DNA from: Limisalsivibrio acetivorans
GTDB taxonomy: Bacteria > Chrysiogenota > Deferribacteres > Deferribacterales > Geovibrionaceae
Direction of reading: 5' to 3'
DNA: 64,000 bases
NCBI RefSeq assembly: GCF_000421105.1
Contig: NZ_ATWF01000001.1
Location: 115,987-179,986, forward strand
Part shown: in pieces, positions 54,101-63,070 of the stretch
Position numbering within the stretch: position 1 is the first letter of the stretch
Layout: every line of letters starts with the position of its first letter
The notes under the pieces: generated by a model
What the model was told of the DNA's origin: nothing
Database searches by the model: none
The model's input: the letters and a program-made list of their open reading frames with translations, nothing else
Translations under genes and position numbers: made by a program

Positions 54101-55063
54101 ATGGATCTCCTAGGAACGGGTAAAAAGACTATACAGACAGAGATAGACGCCCTGGAGAAGATTATGAACGGCCTTAACGGAAACTTCGTTGAGGCTGTTG
54201 ATCTTATATACGCCTGCGAAGGTCGGGTTGTTGTTACCGGAATGGGTAAATCCGGCCTCATAGGCAAGAAGATTGCCGCAACCCTTGCCAGCACCGGAAC
54301 ACCATCCCTCTTCCTGCATCCTGCCGAAGGTGTGCATGGTGATCTGGGTATGCTTGTTCGGGGTGATCTGGTAATAGCCCTCTCAAACAGCGGCGAAACA
54401 AGGGAGATTCTGGATATACTCCCCATAATCAAGCGCTTCAATATCCCCCTTGTCTCCATTGTGGGAAAGAAGGATTCCACACTGGCGAGAAAGAGCAACT
54501 GCTCCATCGATGCTGGCGTGGAGAAGGAGGCATGCCCCCTCAACCTTGCGCCTACAGCGAGTACCACAGCTGCTCTGGCCGTTGGTGATGCTTTGGCTGT
54601 AGCACTCCTTGAGAAGAGGGGATTCAACCAGGATGATTTTGCAGTCTTCCACCCCTCAGGAACACTGGGCAAAAAGCTTCTTCTCAAGGTGGAGGATATC
54701 TTCAATTCCGGTGATAATGTGCCGATGGTAACACCCGATACGAAGGTGTCCGAGGCTGTGCTTGAGATAAGCACAAAGGGCTTCGGTTGTACCGCTGTGG
54801 TAGATGAAAATGGTGTTCTCATAGGGATACTTACCGACGGCGATCTGCGTAGGGGACTTGAGAAGTACAAGGATATATTCTCCCGCAACGTTAGCGAGGT
54901 CTACACCCCAGGACCCAAGAAGATCAAAAAGACCGCCATGGCTGCCAAGGCGCTTGCGGTTATGGAGGAGTTTTCCATCACAAGCCTGCTTACTGTTGAT
55001 GATGACGGGAAACCGGATGGTATAGTCCATCTTCACGACCTGCTCAGGGCGGGACTTGCATGA
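54101..55063 (+). CDS. kdsD: Arabinose-5-phosphate isomerase, KdsD/KpsF/GutQ family
   Basis: Forms arabinose-5-phosphate for Kdo synthesis; 320 residues. The SIS domain (about 20-180) has VVVTGMGKSGLIGKKIAATLASTGTPSLFLHPAEG and ALSNSGETREI. Two CBS domains follow (about 205-320). In other bacteria kdsA usually lies between pyrG and this gene; here it is absent. It overlaps kdsC by 4 bases. Confidence 0.95.
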   Translation: MDLLGTGKKTIQTEIDALEKIMNGLNGNFVEAVDLIYACEGRVVVTGMGKSGLIGKKIAATLASTGTPSLFLHPAEGVHGDLGMLVRGDLVIALSNSGETREILDILPIIKRFNIPLVSIVGKKDSTLARKSNCSIDAGVEKEACPLNLAPTASTTAALAVGDALAVALLEKRGFNQDDFAVFHPSGTLGKKLLLKVEDIFNSGDNVPMVTPDTKVSEAVLEISTKGFGCTAVVDENGVLIGILTDGDLRRGLEKYKDIFSRNVSEVYTPGPKKIKKTAMAAKALAVMEEFSITSLLTVDDDGKPDGIVHLHDLLRAGLA

Positions 55064-55551
55064 TAAAGGCTCTTTTCCTTGATGTTGACGGTGTCCTCAC
55101 CGACGGCAAGATCATATACAACGAGAAGGGGGAGGAGACCAAGCACTTCAACGTGCAGGACGGTCTCGGAATAAAACTCGCCCAGAAGGCGGACATCGAG
55201 GTTATAGTTATCTCCGGCAGACACTCCATAGTTACCGATCTCCGCTCCAAGGAGCTCGGCATAGAGCGTATTCATACCGGTGTTAAGGACAAGGAGAGGC
55301 TCTTTCAGGAGATAATCGCCGAGCTTGGCATCAAAAGCACAGAGTGCGCCGCCATGGGGGACGACATTAACGATATGGGTATGCTCCGTGCAGCCGGTTT
55401 ATCTGCAACGGTTTGCGGTGCTCCGGACTACGTTAAGGACACTGCAGACTACGTTTCAACCCTCCCCGGCGGAGGTGGAGCTGTTCGGGAGTTTATTGAG
55501 GAAATACTAAAAAGGTGCGGCGTGTGGGACGATATACTCGCCTCCTTCTGA
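55060..55551 (+). CDS. kdsC: Kdo-8-phosphate phosphatase
   Basis: Removes phosphate from Kdo-8-phosphate; a 163-residue HAD phosphatase. The nucleophile motif is ALFLDVDGVLTDGKI (first D about residue 7), the second motif is VIVISGR, and the third is AAMGDDINDMGML. It starts within the end of kdsD and its own end overlaps lptC. Confidence 0.95.
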   Translation: MIKALFLDVDGVLTDGKIIYNEKGEETKHFNVQDGLGIKLAQKADIEVIVISGRHSIVTDLRSKELGIERIHTGVKDKERLFQEIIAELGIKSTECAAMGDDINDMGMLRAAGLSATVCGAPDYVKDTADYVSTLPGGGGAVREFIEEILKRCGVWDDILASF

Positions 55552-56102
55552 TCGCAGGGGTTATAACAGCCGCAGTATATATATTCCTTTCACCCAAAGG
55601 GGAGCTTAACCGCACCCGAAGCGCCCCGGAGGAGAACGTCTTCCTTATAAACGACTTTTCCATGTCAAAGGCCGAGGGTTCCGGTACTTATATAATAAAC
55701 GCCGCATCAGCGCAGGTATATAGAGATAACAACAGCCTGTTGCTGAACGATTTTGATATTGACTATTCCTCCGAAGAGACAGATTTTTACGCAGAGGGGG
55801 AAAAGGGCGTATATATTGAGAATGAGGGGCTCGAGTCCGAGGGGCGGATCACCGGCCATGCGGACGGTGTGAGCTTTGAAACGGGTGATAACGGCCGCTT
55901 TCTATACGACTTTCAGGAGGGTGAAGGCCTCCTTGAAAATGATGTTGTTTACAGACAGGGTCAAAACGTAATAAGATCAGACAGATCACTTATGAAAACC
56001 AAAGAAGGCATCACGGAGTTTGATGGAAATGTCAGCGTTATATACGGTGTTGAGAACAGTATTTCTGGCGGTTCTTCTGACGCTTCCCGCAGCGGCGGCT
56101 GA
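55524..56102 (+). CDS. lptC: LPS export protein LptC
   Basis: A bitopic inner-membrane protein that passes LPS from LptB2FG to LptA. One membrane helix lies at about 4-21 and the periplasmic OstA/LptC beta-jellyroll fills the rest, with FLINDFSMSKAEGSG-type and 'ITGHADGVSFETG' strands. Sequence conservation is low as usual; position decides. The start is uncertain: GTG at 55524 gives the usual short basic n-region, while GTG at 55515 is 3 codons upstream. It overlaps kdsC and lptA. Confidence 0.82.
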   Translation: MGRYTRLLLIAGVITAAVYIFLSPKGELNRTRSAPEENVFLINDFSMSKAEGSGTYIINAASAQVYRDNNSLLLNDFDIDYSSEETDFYAEGEKGVYIENEGLESEGRITGHADGVSFETGDNGRFLYDFQEGEGLLENDVVYRQGQNVIRSDRSLMKTKEGITEFDGNVSVIYGVENSISGGSSDASRSGG

Positions 56103-56529
56103 AACACAGCAGGACAACAGCACTGCCGCAGGGCCTGTTCGCATTGAGGCGGACAGTATGCGCCACTACAGGGACAGAAGCGTCTCTGAGTTCAGGGGTA
56201 ACGTGTACATGAAGGGTAACGGCATGGAGATGCGTTCGGAAGCCTCTGATGTCTATCTTGAGGGCACCTCTGCCGTTGACAGGGTTGTCTCCACCGGAAA
56301 CGTAAGGATAAACGGCGAGGATATGCGTGCCATATCAGAAAGGGCGGAGATCTTCGTTCGGGAAAACCGTGTGATCCTGACGGGTAATGTACGCATATGG
56401 CAGGCGGACAACTATCTCGAGGGTGAGAAGGTTGTTATGAACTCTGAAACCGGGGAACTCAATGTGGACAGCGGCGGGGAAAACCGGGTTAAGATTATCT
56501 TTTCCCCTGCGGAGGAAAGCAAGGAGTGA
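56023..56529 (+). CDS. lptA: LPS export periplasmic protein LptA
   Basis: A periplasmic bridge protein for LPS. The signal peptide (about 1-27) ends AAAAETQQ. The mature OstA-type beta-jellyroll has repeats VSEFRGNVYMKGNGMEMRSEASDVYL and VILTGNVRIWQADNYLEGEKVVMN. At about 168 residues it is normal. I prefer the ATG at 56023, 5 bases after GGAG; the ATG at 56029 is also possible. The start overlaps the end of lptC by 80 bases in another frame, an unusually long overlap. Confidence 0.9.
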   Translation: MEMSALYTVLRTVFLAVLLTLPAAAAETQQDNSTAAGPVRIEADSMRHYRDRSVSEFRGNVYMKGNGMEMRSEASDVYLEGTSAVDRVVSTGNVRINGEDMRAISERAEIFVRENRVILTGNVRIWQADNYLEGEKVVMNSETGELNVDSGGENRVKIIFSPAEESKE

Positions 56530-57245
56530 GCCTTAGAGCCGAGGAACTCAGAAAATCCTTTAAGAAGAGAAGGGTGGTTAACGGTGTTTCCCTTAACGTT
56601 GAAAGGGGGGAGATCGTAGGGCTTCTCGGACCGAACGGTGCGGGCAAGACCACAACCTTCTATATGATCGCAGGGATCATAAAGTCCGACGGCGGCTCCG
56701 TTTACCTGAACGAAAAGGATATAAGCAGAAGCCCCATACATGTCCGCAGCAGGAGCGGGATAGGCTACCTCCCTCAGGAGGCCTCTGTTTTCCGTAAAAT
56801 GAGTGTTTATAATAATATATACGCCTCCCTCGAGCTTAAGTTCAGCGACAGGGGGTATATAGAGTCACGCACAAAGGAGCTTATCGGCGATTTCGGTCTG
56901 GAGAAGGTCGCCCAGTCACCCGGCTATGCCCTCAGCGGAGGGGAGCGCAGGCGGGTGGAGATAGCACGCTGCATCGCAGGTGAGCCGGACATCATAATGC
57001 TGGATGAGCCCTTTTCAGGGATCGACCCCATATCTGTGGCGGATATCCAGCAGATGATTTTCCGCCTCAAGGAGATGGGGCTGGGTGTTCTGATAACGGA
57101 TCATAACGTGCGTGAGACCCTTAGAATAACCGACAGGGCGTATATCATAGCGGACGGGAACGTTCTGACCCATGGAAACCCTGCGGATATAATCAGGAAC
57201 GAGGAAGTTATAAATCGATATCTAGGCAAGGATTTTGAAATCTGA
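56526..57245 (+). CDS. lptB: LPS export ABC transporter ATPase LptB
   Basis: The ATPase that drives LPS extraction from the inner membrane; 239 residues. Walker A is GPNGAGKTTTFYMI (about 38), the Q-loop is GYLPQEASVFRKMSVYNNI, the signature is LSGGERRRVEIAR, Walker B is IIMLDEPFSGIDPISV and the switch is TDHNVRETL. The start is a GTG overlapping lptA by 4 bases. Its membrane partners LptF and LptG are elsewhere. Confidence 0.97.
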   Translation: MSLRAEELRKSFKKRRVVNGVSLNVERGEIVGLLGPNGAGKTTTFYMIAGIIKSDGGSVYLNEKDISRSPIHVRSRSGIGYLPQEASVFRKMSVYNNIYASLELKFSDRGYIESRTKELIGDFGLEKVAQSPGYALSGGERRRVEIARCIAGEPDIIMLDEPFSGIDPISVADIQQMIFRLKEMGLGVLITDHNVRETLRITDRAYIIADGNVLTHGNPADIIRNEEVINRYLGKDFEI

Positions 57246-58660
57246 TGGCTGGTAAACTGAACCTGGGATTACAGGCCAAACTTTCACAGAAGCTGCTGAT
57301 CACTCCGCAGATGAAGCAGTCCCTCTCTATCCTGCAGATGCCTATAACTGAGCTTGTTCAGGAGCTTGGAAGCTACCTAGAAGAGAATCCCGTTCTGGAA
57401 GAGAATCAGGAGGGGGAGGACAGAACCCCGGAGAGTGAGAAGGAGCCCGAAGAGAAGGATACCAAGCTGAGTGACGAACTCCTCAAGGTGGATTGGGATG
57501 AATACTACCGTGACAGCGGTGAGGTTCAGTATAACCCCAGCGACGATGAGGGTTATGACCTTGAGAAGTTTGTCAGCAGATCGGAAAGCCTCCATGACCA
57601 CCTCATGTTCCAGCTTCGCATATGCGGTCTTGGTGAGCGTGCCGAAGATATCGGTGAATACATCATCGGAAGTCTGGATGAAAACGGCTACTTCGTTACC
57701 CCGGTGGAGGAGATCGCCGCGGTTATGAACTGCAGTGAACGGGAGGTAGAGGATGTTCTAGAGGTTATCAAGGGTTTTGAGCCTGCCGGAATAGCCAGTT
57801 CCACCCTTAAGGAGTGCATCGCCTCCCAGCTGGAGGGTCTAGGTACCGAGCCTGTATATATTGAGTTTATAGCTGAGCTCCTTGAAAACTACGAGCAGGA
57901 GCTCTGCTCCTTCCAGTATGACGAGATCCTGCAGGAGCTCTCCATCGAGCAGGATACCTTCGAATACCTAATATTCCTCATGCGCAAAACCGACCCACGT
58001 CCTGGGCTCTCCTTCCAGAAGGGGACGAACCATCATGTGGTTCCGGATGTATATATCGTGCGCAAGGATGAGGAGTTTGATGTTGTGCTCAACGAGGAGG
58101 GGATGCCCTCTCTGCGCACCAGTGCCTATTACCTTAAGATGCTCCAGACCAAGGATGTTGATGCCAAAACCAAAGAGTATCTTGAGGAAAAGGTTAAAAA
58201 TGCTGTATGGTTGATTAAGAGCCTTAATAAGAGACAAAAGGCGATATATCGTGTAGTTCGTGCTATCATAGAAGCACAGAGGGAGTTTTTCGAGAACAAG
58301 TCGAAACACCTCAAGCCGCTGAAACTGCGGGATATTGCCGAGGTTACCGAGTTGCATGAGTCCACTGTAAGCCGGGTTACTTCGGGTAAGTATGCTATGA
58401 CCGCCCAGGGGGTTGTTGAGCTGAAGTCCTTTTTCGTTAAAGGGCTCGATTCCTCCGGCGGGGATGTCTCCACGGACAGCATCAAGGAGATGATAAACTC
58501 CATAGTGGAGCAGGAACCGAAGGAGAGCCCCTACAGCGATCAGAAAATTGTGGAAATTTTACAGAAAAAAGGTATAAAAATTGCACGGCGTACCGTCGCC
58601 AAATACAGGGATGAGCTATCTATCCCCACAAAATCACAGAGAAAACGAGCCAGGAGGTAA
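57245..58660 (+). CDS. rpoN: RNA polymerase sigma-54 factor
   Basis: Recognises -24/-12 promoters and needs an AAA+ activator. Region I (about 1-50) is glutamine/leucine-rich with QKLLITPQMKQSLSILQMPITEL, followed by an acidic linker. The core-binding region is at about 110-300, then a helix-turn-helix at ELHESTVSRVTSGKY. The RpoN box ARRTVAKYRDEL is near the C-terminus. At 471 residues it is normal. It shares one base with the lptB stop and leads into hpf. Confidence 0.97.
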   Translation: MAGKLNLGLQAKLSQKLLITPQMKQSLSILQMPITELVQELGSYLEENPVLEENQEGEDRTPESEKEPEEKDTKLSDELLKVDWDEYYRDSGEVQYNPSDDEGYDLEKFVSRSESLHDHLMFQLRICGLGERAEDIGEYIIGSLDENGYFVTPVEEIAAVMNCSEREVEDVLEVIKGFEPAGIASSTLKECIASQLEGLGTEPVYIEFIAELLENYEQELCSFQYDEILQELSIEQDTFEYLIFLMRKTDPRPGLSFQKGTNHHVVPDVYIVRKDEEFDVVLNEEGMPSLRTSAYYLKMLQTKDVDAKTKEYLEEKVKNAVWLIKSLNKRQKAIYRVVRAIIEAQREFFENKSKHLKPLKLRDIAEVTELHESTVSRVTSGKYAMTAQGVVELKSFFVKGLDSSGGDVSTDSIKEMINSIVEQEPKESPYSDQKIVEILQKKGIKIARRTVAKYRDELSIPTKSQRKRARR

Positions 58661-58661
58661 C

Positions 58662-59195
58662 ATGCACGTACAAATAACCGCAAGAAACATCGAACTTACT
58701 GATGCAATCAGGGATTATGCGGAGAAGAAGGTTACCAAACTTTCAAAATATTTCGACCAAATCACCGAGGCAAATGTAACCCTTGAGGTTCAAAAGAATG
58801 TCCATATCGTTGATATTCTCATAAGTGCCAACGGTGTTCTTATGAAGGGCCTTGAGAGATCCGAGGATCTTTATGCTTCCATAGACCTTGCAGTGGACAA
58901 GATCGAAAAGCAGCTTGTTAAATACAAGGAAAAGCTCCAGAGCAGAAAGCTCATGGACAAGGATTTCAGAGAGCCCCTTAAGCTCAACGTTCTCGACACC
59001 CAGAGCTTCGATGAGGAAACCCCCAGAATCATCATATCCAAGGATATCCCCGTTAAGCCCATGGATGTTGAAGAGGCCGTTATGCAGATGGATCTTCTGA
59101 ATAAGAACTTCTTTGTTTTCCGCAATGCTCTGCTTGGCGAGATCAGCGTTGTTTACAAGAGGGACGACGGCAATATCGGACTCATAGAGTCCTAG
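58662..59195 (+). CDS. hpf: Long-form ribosome hibernation promoting factor
   Basis: Blocks the 30S decoding centre and, in long forms, dimerises ribosomes to 100S particles. The N-terminal S30AE/YfiA domain (about 1-100) starts MHVQITARNIELTDAIRDYAEKK and contains a basic 'KKLSKY'-like helix. The C-terminal dimerisation domain (about 118-177) has VEEAVMQMDLLNKNFFVFRNA. A strong AGGAGG precedes the ATG at 58662, and it follows rpoN by one base as in many bacteria. Confidence 0.95.
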   Translation: MHVQITARNIELTDAIRDYAEKKVTKLSKYFDQITEANVTLEVQKNVHIVDILISANGVLMKGLERSEDLYASIDLAVDKIEKQLVKYKEKLQSRKLMDKDFREPLKLNVLDTQSFDEETPRIIISKDIPVKPMDVEEAVMQMDLLNKNFFVFRNALLGEISVVYKRDDGNIGLIES

Positions 59196-59205
59196 GGGTT
59201 ATTTG

Positions 59206-59667
59206 ATGACGCTTGCGGAATATGTCGACGAAGAGCGGGTGCTGGATTCTCTGAAAGCAGGAACCAAGGACGATATCCTCAAGGAGCTTGTGGACTACCT
59301 TGACGGCAAAAACCTTCTGAAGGACAGGGATAAGACCCTGAATGCCCTTTTGGAAAGGGAGAAGCTGAGTAGTACGGGTGTCGGCGAAGAGGTTGCCATA
59401 CCCCATGCGAAGCTTCCGGACATTGATGATATAATCATCCTTGTTGCCCTCTCCAGAGAAGGGGTGGACTTTGATTCATCGGACGGAAGGGATGTTAAGA
59501 TCTTCTTCCTTGTCCTCGCACCCGAGAAGCAGATGAACCTGCACCTTAAGACCCTCGCAAGAATCAGCAGACTGATCAAGGCTTCCGGATTCAAGGAAAA
59601 AGCTCTGGCCGCTGGCAGCAGTGCCGAGGTATGCTCCATCCTTGCCGAAGAGGATGCCGGGTTGTAA
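59206..59667 (+). CDS. ptsN: PTS EIIA of nitrogen/fructose type (PtsN)
   Basis: A 153-residue EIIA-fru-like regulator of the PTSNtr kind. The phosphorylated histidine is H67 in AIPHAKL. Only a regulatory EIIA is present at this point; transport subunits of its own family are absent. It lies 10 bases after hpf and directly before hprK, the common regulatory arrangement. ATG at 59206 is chosen over the TTG just before it. Confidence 0.94.
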   Translation: MTLAEYVDEERVLDSLKAGTKDDILKELVDYLDGKNLLKDRDKTLNALLEREKLSSTGVGEEVAIPHAKLPDIDDIIILVALSREGVDFDSSDGRDVKIFFLVLAPEKQMNLHLKTLARISRLIKASGFKEKALAAGSSAEVCSILAEEDAGL

Positions 59668-60669
59668 ATGGACAGAATACCCGTTTCTGAACTTCTTTCA
59701 GAGCAGGCTAAGCCTCTCCGACTCAAACTGATTTACGGAAAAGGACAGGTACGGGAAAGATATATAACAAGTTTCAGAATCCAGAAACCGGGGCTCGGTC
59801 TCGCCGGGTATACGGAACATATACACGGGGGCCGGGTTCAGATTCTGGGAAATACAGAGATATCATACCTTAAAACTCTATCCTCAGAAAAAAGAGCTTT
59901 CTCCATCAGCAATCTCGCAAGGCGGGGGCTCTGCTGTTTCGTGGTTACCAAAAACCTTAACATTCCTAAAGAGCTTCTCTCCGCCGTGAGGGAGCATGAC
60001 ATACCACTCCTGAGAACCGATCTTGTCAGCTCGAAGGCAATAGAGGAGATAACGGCCTATCTAAGTGAACGCCTCGCACCCGAGACAACCACCCACGGTG
60101 TCATGATGGATGTCTTCGGAATCGGTACGCTTATACTGGGGCGTAGCGGTATCGGCAAGAGCGAATGTGCTGTTGAGCTCATCAAACGGGGGCACAGGCT
60201 GGTGGCGGATGATGCCGTTACTGTGCGCAAGAAGCAGGATTACCTTGTTGCTTGCAGTAACGACCTTCTGCGCCATCACCTTGAGGTACGTGGACTGGGA
60301 ATCCTCAACATTAAGGATATGTTCGGCGTTACGGCTATACGACAGAAGAAGAAGGTCGAGATGGTTATCCGCTTTGTGGACTGGGACGAGGCCGAGGGCT
60401 ACGACAGGCTCGGGCTCGAGCGTAATACCTACGAACTCCTCGACACAATGCTCCCCATGATAATCCTACCCATCACAGCGGGGCGCAATATGGCTGTTAT
60501 CGTAGAGGTTGCGGCAAGGAACCACCTGCTTAAGCTTATGGGCTACGATTCCGCCAGAGACTTCTCCGAAAGGCTTATGAAGCGGATAAACCCGGGGAGA
60601 AAGAGTGATTACGAAACCTTTGAGGAAGAGATCATAATGCGAAACATCATGGACCGGGGGGAGGAGTAG
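59668..60669 (+). CDS. hprK: HPr kinase/phosphorylase
   Basis: Phosphorylates and dephosphorylates HPr on serine. The N-terminal domain (about 1-130) is of the HprK_N type. The C-terminal kinase (about 135-310) has H143 in THGVMMDVFGIG and a P-loop GRSGIGKS (158-165), LVADDAV, the HprK signature EVRGLGILNIKDMFG, and the C-terminal YDSARDFSERLMKRI. At 333 residues it is normal. The target serine is intact in the HPr encoded at the window end. Confidence 0.96.
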   Translation: MDRIPVSELLSEQAKPLRLKLIYGKGQVRERYITSFRIQKPGLGLAGYTEHIHGGRVQILGNTEISYLKTLSSEKRAFSISNLARRGLCCFVVTKNLNIPKELLSAVREHDIPLLRTDLVSSKAIEEITAYLSERLAPETTTHGVMMDVFGIGTLILGRSGIGKSECAVELIKRGHRLVADDAVTVRKKQDYLVACSNDLLRHHLEVRGLGILNIKDMFGVTAIRQKKKVEMVIRFVDWDEAEGYDRLGLERNTYELLDTMLPMIILPITAGRNMAVIVEVAARNHLLKLMGYDSARDFSERLMKRINPGRKSDYETFEEEIIMRNIMDRGEE

Positions 60670-61520
60670 TGTATAATATCTCCCTCGTGGTGCTCACAGG
60701 TCTTTCCGGTGCGGGTAAATCCATTGCGGCAAATGTCCTTGAGGATCTCGGGTACTACACCATAGACAACCTCCCCCTTGTGCTCCTTGAGAAGTTTGTG
60801 GAGGTGGTCTTTGACCTGAATATGGAGGTCAGCAAGGTTGCCCTCATAATCGACTCCCGAAGCAGGGATAGCGCAAGGGCGTATGAGATAATCCGGATGC
60901 TCAAGAAGAGTTACAACGCCAAGGTTATCTTCATGTACGCCGATGATGAGATACTTATCCGCCGCTACAAGGAGACGAGAAGAACCCATCCGCTGGGTGA
61001 GAACCTTGTGGACGCCATCAGGGAGGAGCGTGAGAACCTTAAGGAGATCAGGGATATATCCGATCTCACAATCGACACCTCCCAGACAAACGTCCACGAG
61101 TTTGCCAAGTATCTTGAGGAGTATTTCAGGGACGCCGAGGGACCCTCTCTAAATATAACAGTGCAGTCCTTTGGTTTTAAATACGGAGTACCCCTTGATT
61201 CGGATCTCCTATTTGATGTAAGATTTTTGAAAAATCCGCATTTTGTGGATGAACTTCGGGACTTCACCGGCAAGGACAAAAGGGTTGCGGATTATGTTCT
61301 GCTGGACAGCAAGACGAAGAAGTTTCTGCAGAAGCTTAAAGGGATGCTTAACTTCCTGATACCAAACTATATTGATGAGGGGAAACGCTTTCTCACCATC
61401 TCCATAGGATGCACAGGCGGAAGGCACAGATCCGTGGCTATTGTGGAATTTATCTCGAAGTATCTGAATAAAAAGACTAACTTTAAAGTAATAACTAAGC
61501 ACAGAGATATGGACAGGTGA
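60669..61520 (+). CDS. rapZ: RapZ/YvcJ-family nucleotide-binding regulator
   Basis: A P-loop protein that in E. coli binds the small RNAs controlling glmS, linking amino-sugar supply to envelope growth. Walker A is TGLSGAGKSIA (11-18); the C-terminal domain has QSFGFKYGVPLDSDLLFDVRFLKNPHF and the ISIGCTGGRHRSVAIVEFI motif that binds the ligand or RNA. At 283 residues it is normal. GTG start overlapping the hprK stop by one base; ptsN, hprK and rapZ are co-transcribed. Confidence 0.96.
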   Translation: MYNISLVVLTGLSGAGKSIAANVLEDLGYYTIDNLPLVLLEKFVEVVFDLNMEVSKVALIIDSRSRDSARAYEIIRMLKKSYNAKVIFMYADDEILIRRYKETRRTHPLGENLVDAIREERENLKEIRDISDLTIDTSQTNVHEFAKYLEEYFRDAEGPSLNITVQSFGFKYGVPLDSDLLFDVRFLKNPHFVDELRDFTGKDKRVADYVLLDSKTKKFLQKLKGMLNFLIPNYIDEGKRFLTISIGCTGGRHRSVAIVEFISKYLNKKTNFKVITKHRDMDR

Positions 61521-61524
61521 TCTG

Positions 61525-61929
61525 ATGATTGGCATAATATTAGTAACGCATGGAAATTTTGGTGCGGAGCTCCTCCGTACTGCGGAGATGATAGTCGGAG
61601 CGCAGGATGGTGTTGAGACTATCGCAATGCAGAACGGCTCCTCCCTTGTGGATATTGCAGATGAGATCGAGAGTGTAATATCCAAATATGAGGATAGCGG
61701 GGCCATCGTTTTTACGGATATGTTCGGAGGAAGCCCCTCCAATATTGCGATGGCCTATCTGGGCTCCAGAAACGTTGAGGTTGTTTCAGGGATTAATTTA
61801 CCCTTGCTTATTAAGGCTTTCAGCGTTAGAAAAGAGAATAAGTCATTGCGAATGATGTGCTCCGAATGCGCAGAATCGGGGCGTGAAAGCATAATAGTTG
61901 CTGGAGAGCTGCTTAAAGACCGTTCATGA
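61525..61929 (+). CDS. PTS mannose-family EIIA component
   Basis: A 134-residue EIIA-Man domain. The phosphorylated histidine is H9 in ILVTHGNFGAELL, and FTDMFGGSPSNIA is the usual active-site loop. It is 4 bases after rapZ and overlaps the EIIB gene by 4 bases. It accepts phosphate from HPr and passes it to EIIB. Confidence 0.94.
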   Translation: MIGIILVTHGNFGAELLRTAEMIVGAQDGVETIAMQNGSSLVDIADEIESVISKYEDSGAIVFTDMFGGSPSNIAMAYLGSRNVEVVSGINLPLLIKAFSVRKENKSLRMMCSECAESGRESIIVAGELLKDRS

Positions 61930-62420
61930 AAAAGATTATCTTCAGGGTAGACGACAGGCTGATCCACGGGCAGGTCATTGAGGGTTGGATTAAGTATTAC
62001 AAGATCCACCACGTCAGTGTAGTCAGTGATCGTGTGGCCGGAGACGCCCTCCAGAAGATGATCTTCGAAAGTTCCCTCCCGCCGGGATGCGAACTTGAAA
62101 TTGAATCCCTTGATGATTTCATAGACAGCTTTACCAAAGAGGAGCATGGAAAGGAGTTCTTCCTTGTTCTGCTCGAATCCGTTAACGACCTCTACAAATG
62201 CATGGAGCTTATCGACAGCGATATATATGTGAACATAGGCTGTGTGGCGAGCCGTGAGCATAAGGTGGAGGTATCCAATACCGTTTTTCTTGACCTCTCG
62301 GAGATCGAGATGGTCAGCATCATCAGAAACAAGGTGGATGTTTATATCCACAAGGTCCCATGGGAGCCCAGCGTTGAGATACGCAACTTCTCTCGTCTGT
62401 TGAGGGGCGGTCTCTCATGA
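61926..62420 (+). CDS. PTS mannose/sorbose-family EIIB component
   Basis: A 164-residue cytoplasmic EIIB of the sorbose type. The phosphorylated histidine is H14 in RVDDRLIHGQVIEGW; NIGCVASREHKVEVSNTVFL is the later family segment. It forms a chain with the EIIA upstream and the IIC and IID membrane components downstream; genes overlap by 4 bases. Confidence 0.93.
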   Translation: MKKIIFRVDDRLIHGQVIEGWIKYYKIHHVSVVSDRVAGDALQKMIFESSLPPGCELEIESLDDFIDSFTKEEHGKEFFLVLLESVNDLYKCMELIDSDIYVNIGCVASREHKVEVSNTVFLDLSEIEMVSIIRNKVDVYIHKVPWEPSVEIRNFSRLLRGGLS

Positions 62421-63070
62421 AGATGTTTCTGCTTCTCGTCTATTCGGGGCTGATAACCGTAGACAGGGGAGCAGGATTCAACCTGATGATCTCCCGCCCC
62501 ATAGTAGTCTCCGTTGTTATAGGCTCCATGTACGGCTACGTGTTGGAGTGTTTCCTTGCGGGACTTCTGTTTGAGATTATAGGGCTTGTGGATGTTCCTG
62601 TGGGAACAAGGATAACGAAGGACGACAGCTTCGGTGCCTATGCGGCGAGCCTGTTAATCTCCTTCCATGCGGTCACCAGCATGAGCAACTATATCCTCGG
62701 GCTTCTTCTCATACTAGTGGTGATGTTCCCTGTGACCTATTCCGAACAGATAAGTAGACAACTCAATAAAGCCCTTTATTTGCGGGAGCTTAAGAAGGGG
62801 GAGCGTTTTAGCGCCTCAAAGCTTATCCATTCCGGGCTTATCATACATTTCTTTCAGGGGATGGTTGTATACAATCTGGCTTTTGTTGTTATCTTCTTCG
62901 TTTATGATCAGCTTACAAACTTTCTTCCATGCAAGGATAATTTTACACCATATCTGGTGTTCACCTTCATGTTCCTCAGCGGGTTCCTTCTTCGTTTCCT
63001 TTCGGGGAGCAGTGCAGTCAAATATATGCTTTTCGTTGCGGGAGCTGCCGCAGGGTGGGTGCTTATATGA
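62417..63070 (+). CDS. PTS mannose/sorbose-family EIIC membrane component
   Basis: A 217-residue membrane protein, shorter than typical IIC (about 260). About six membrane helices are visible. The family-like segments are VSVVIGSMYGYVLECFLAGLLFEIIGLVDVPVG and the charged cytoplasmic loop RQLNKALYLRELKKGERFS. It forms the sugar channel together with IID. The sugar is unknown, and a degenerate or regulatory role is possible because it is short. It overlaps both neighbours by 4 bases. Confidence 0.82.
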   Translation: MKMFLLLVYSGLITVDRGAGFNLMISRPIVVSVVIGSMYGYVLECFLAGLLFEIIGLVDVPVGTRITKDDSFGAYAASLLISFHAVTSMSNYILGLLLILVVMFPVTYSEQISRQLNKALYLRELKKGERFSASKLIHSGLIIHFFQGMVVYNLAFVVIFFVYDQLTNFLPCKDNFTPYLVFTFMFLSGFLLRFLSGSSAVKYMLFVAGAAAGWVLI

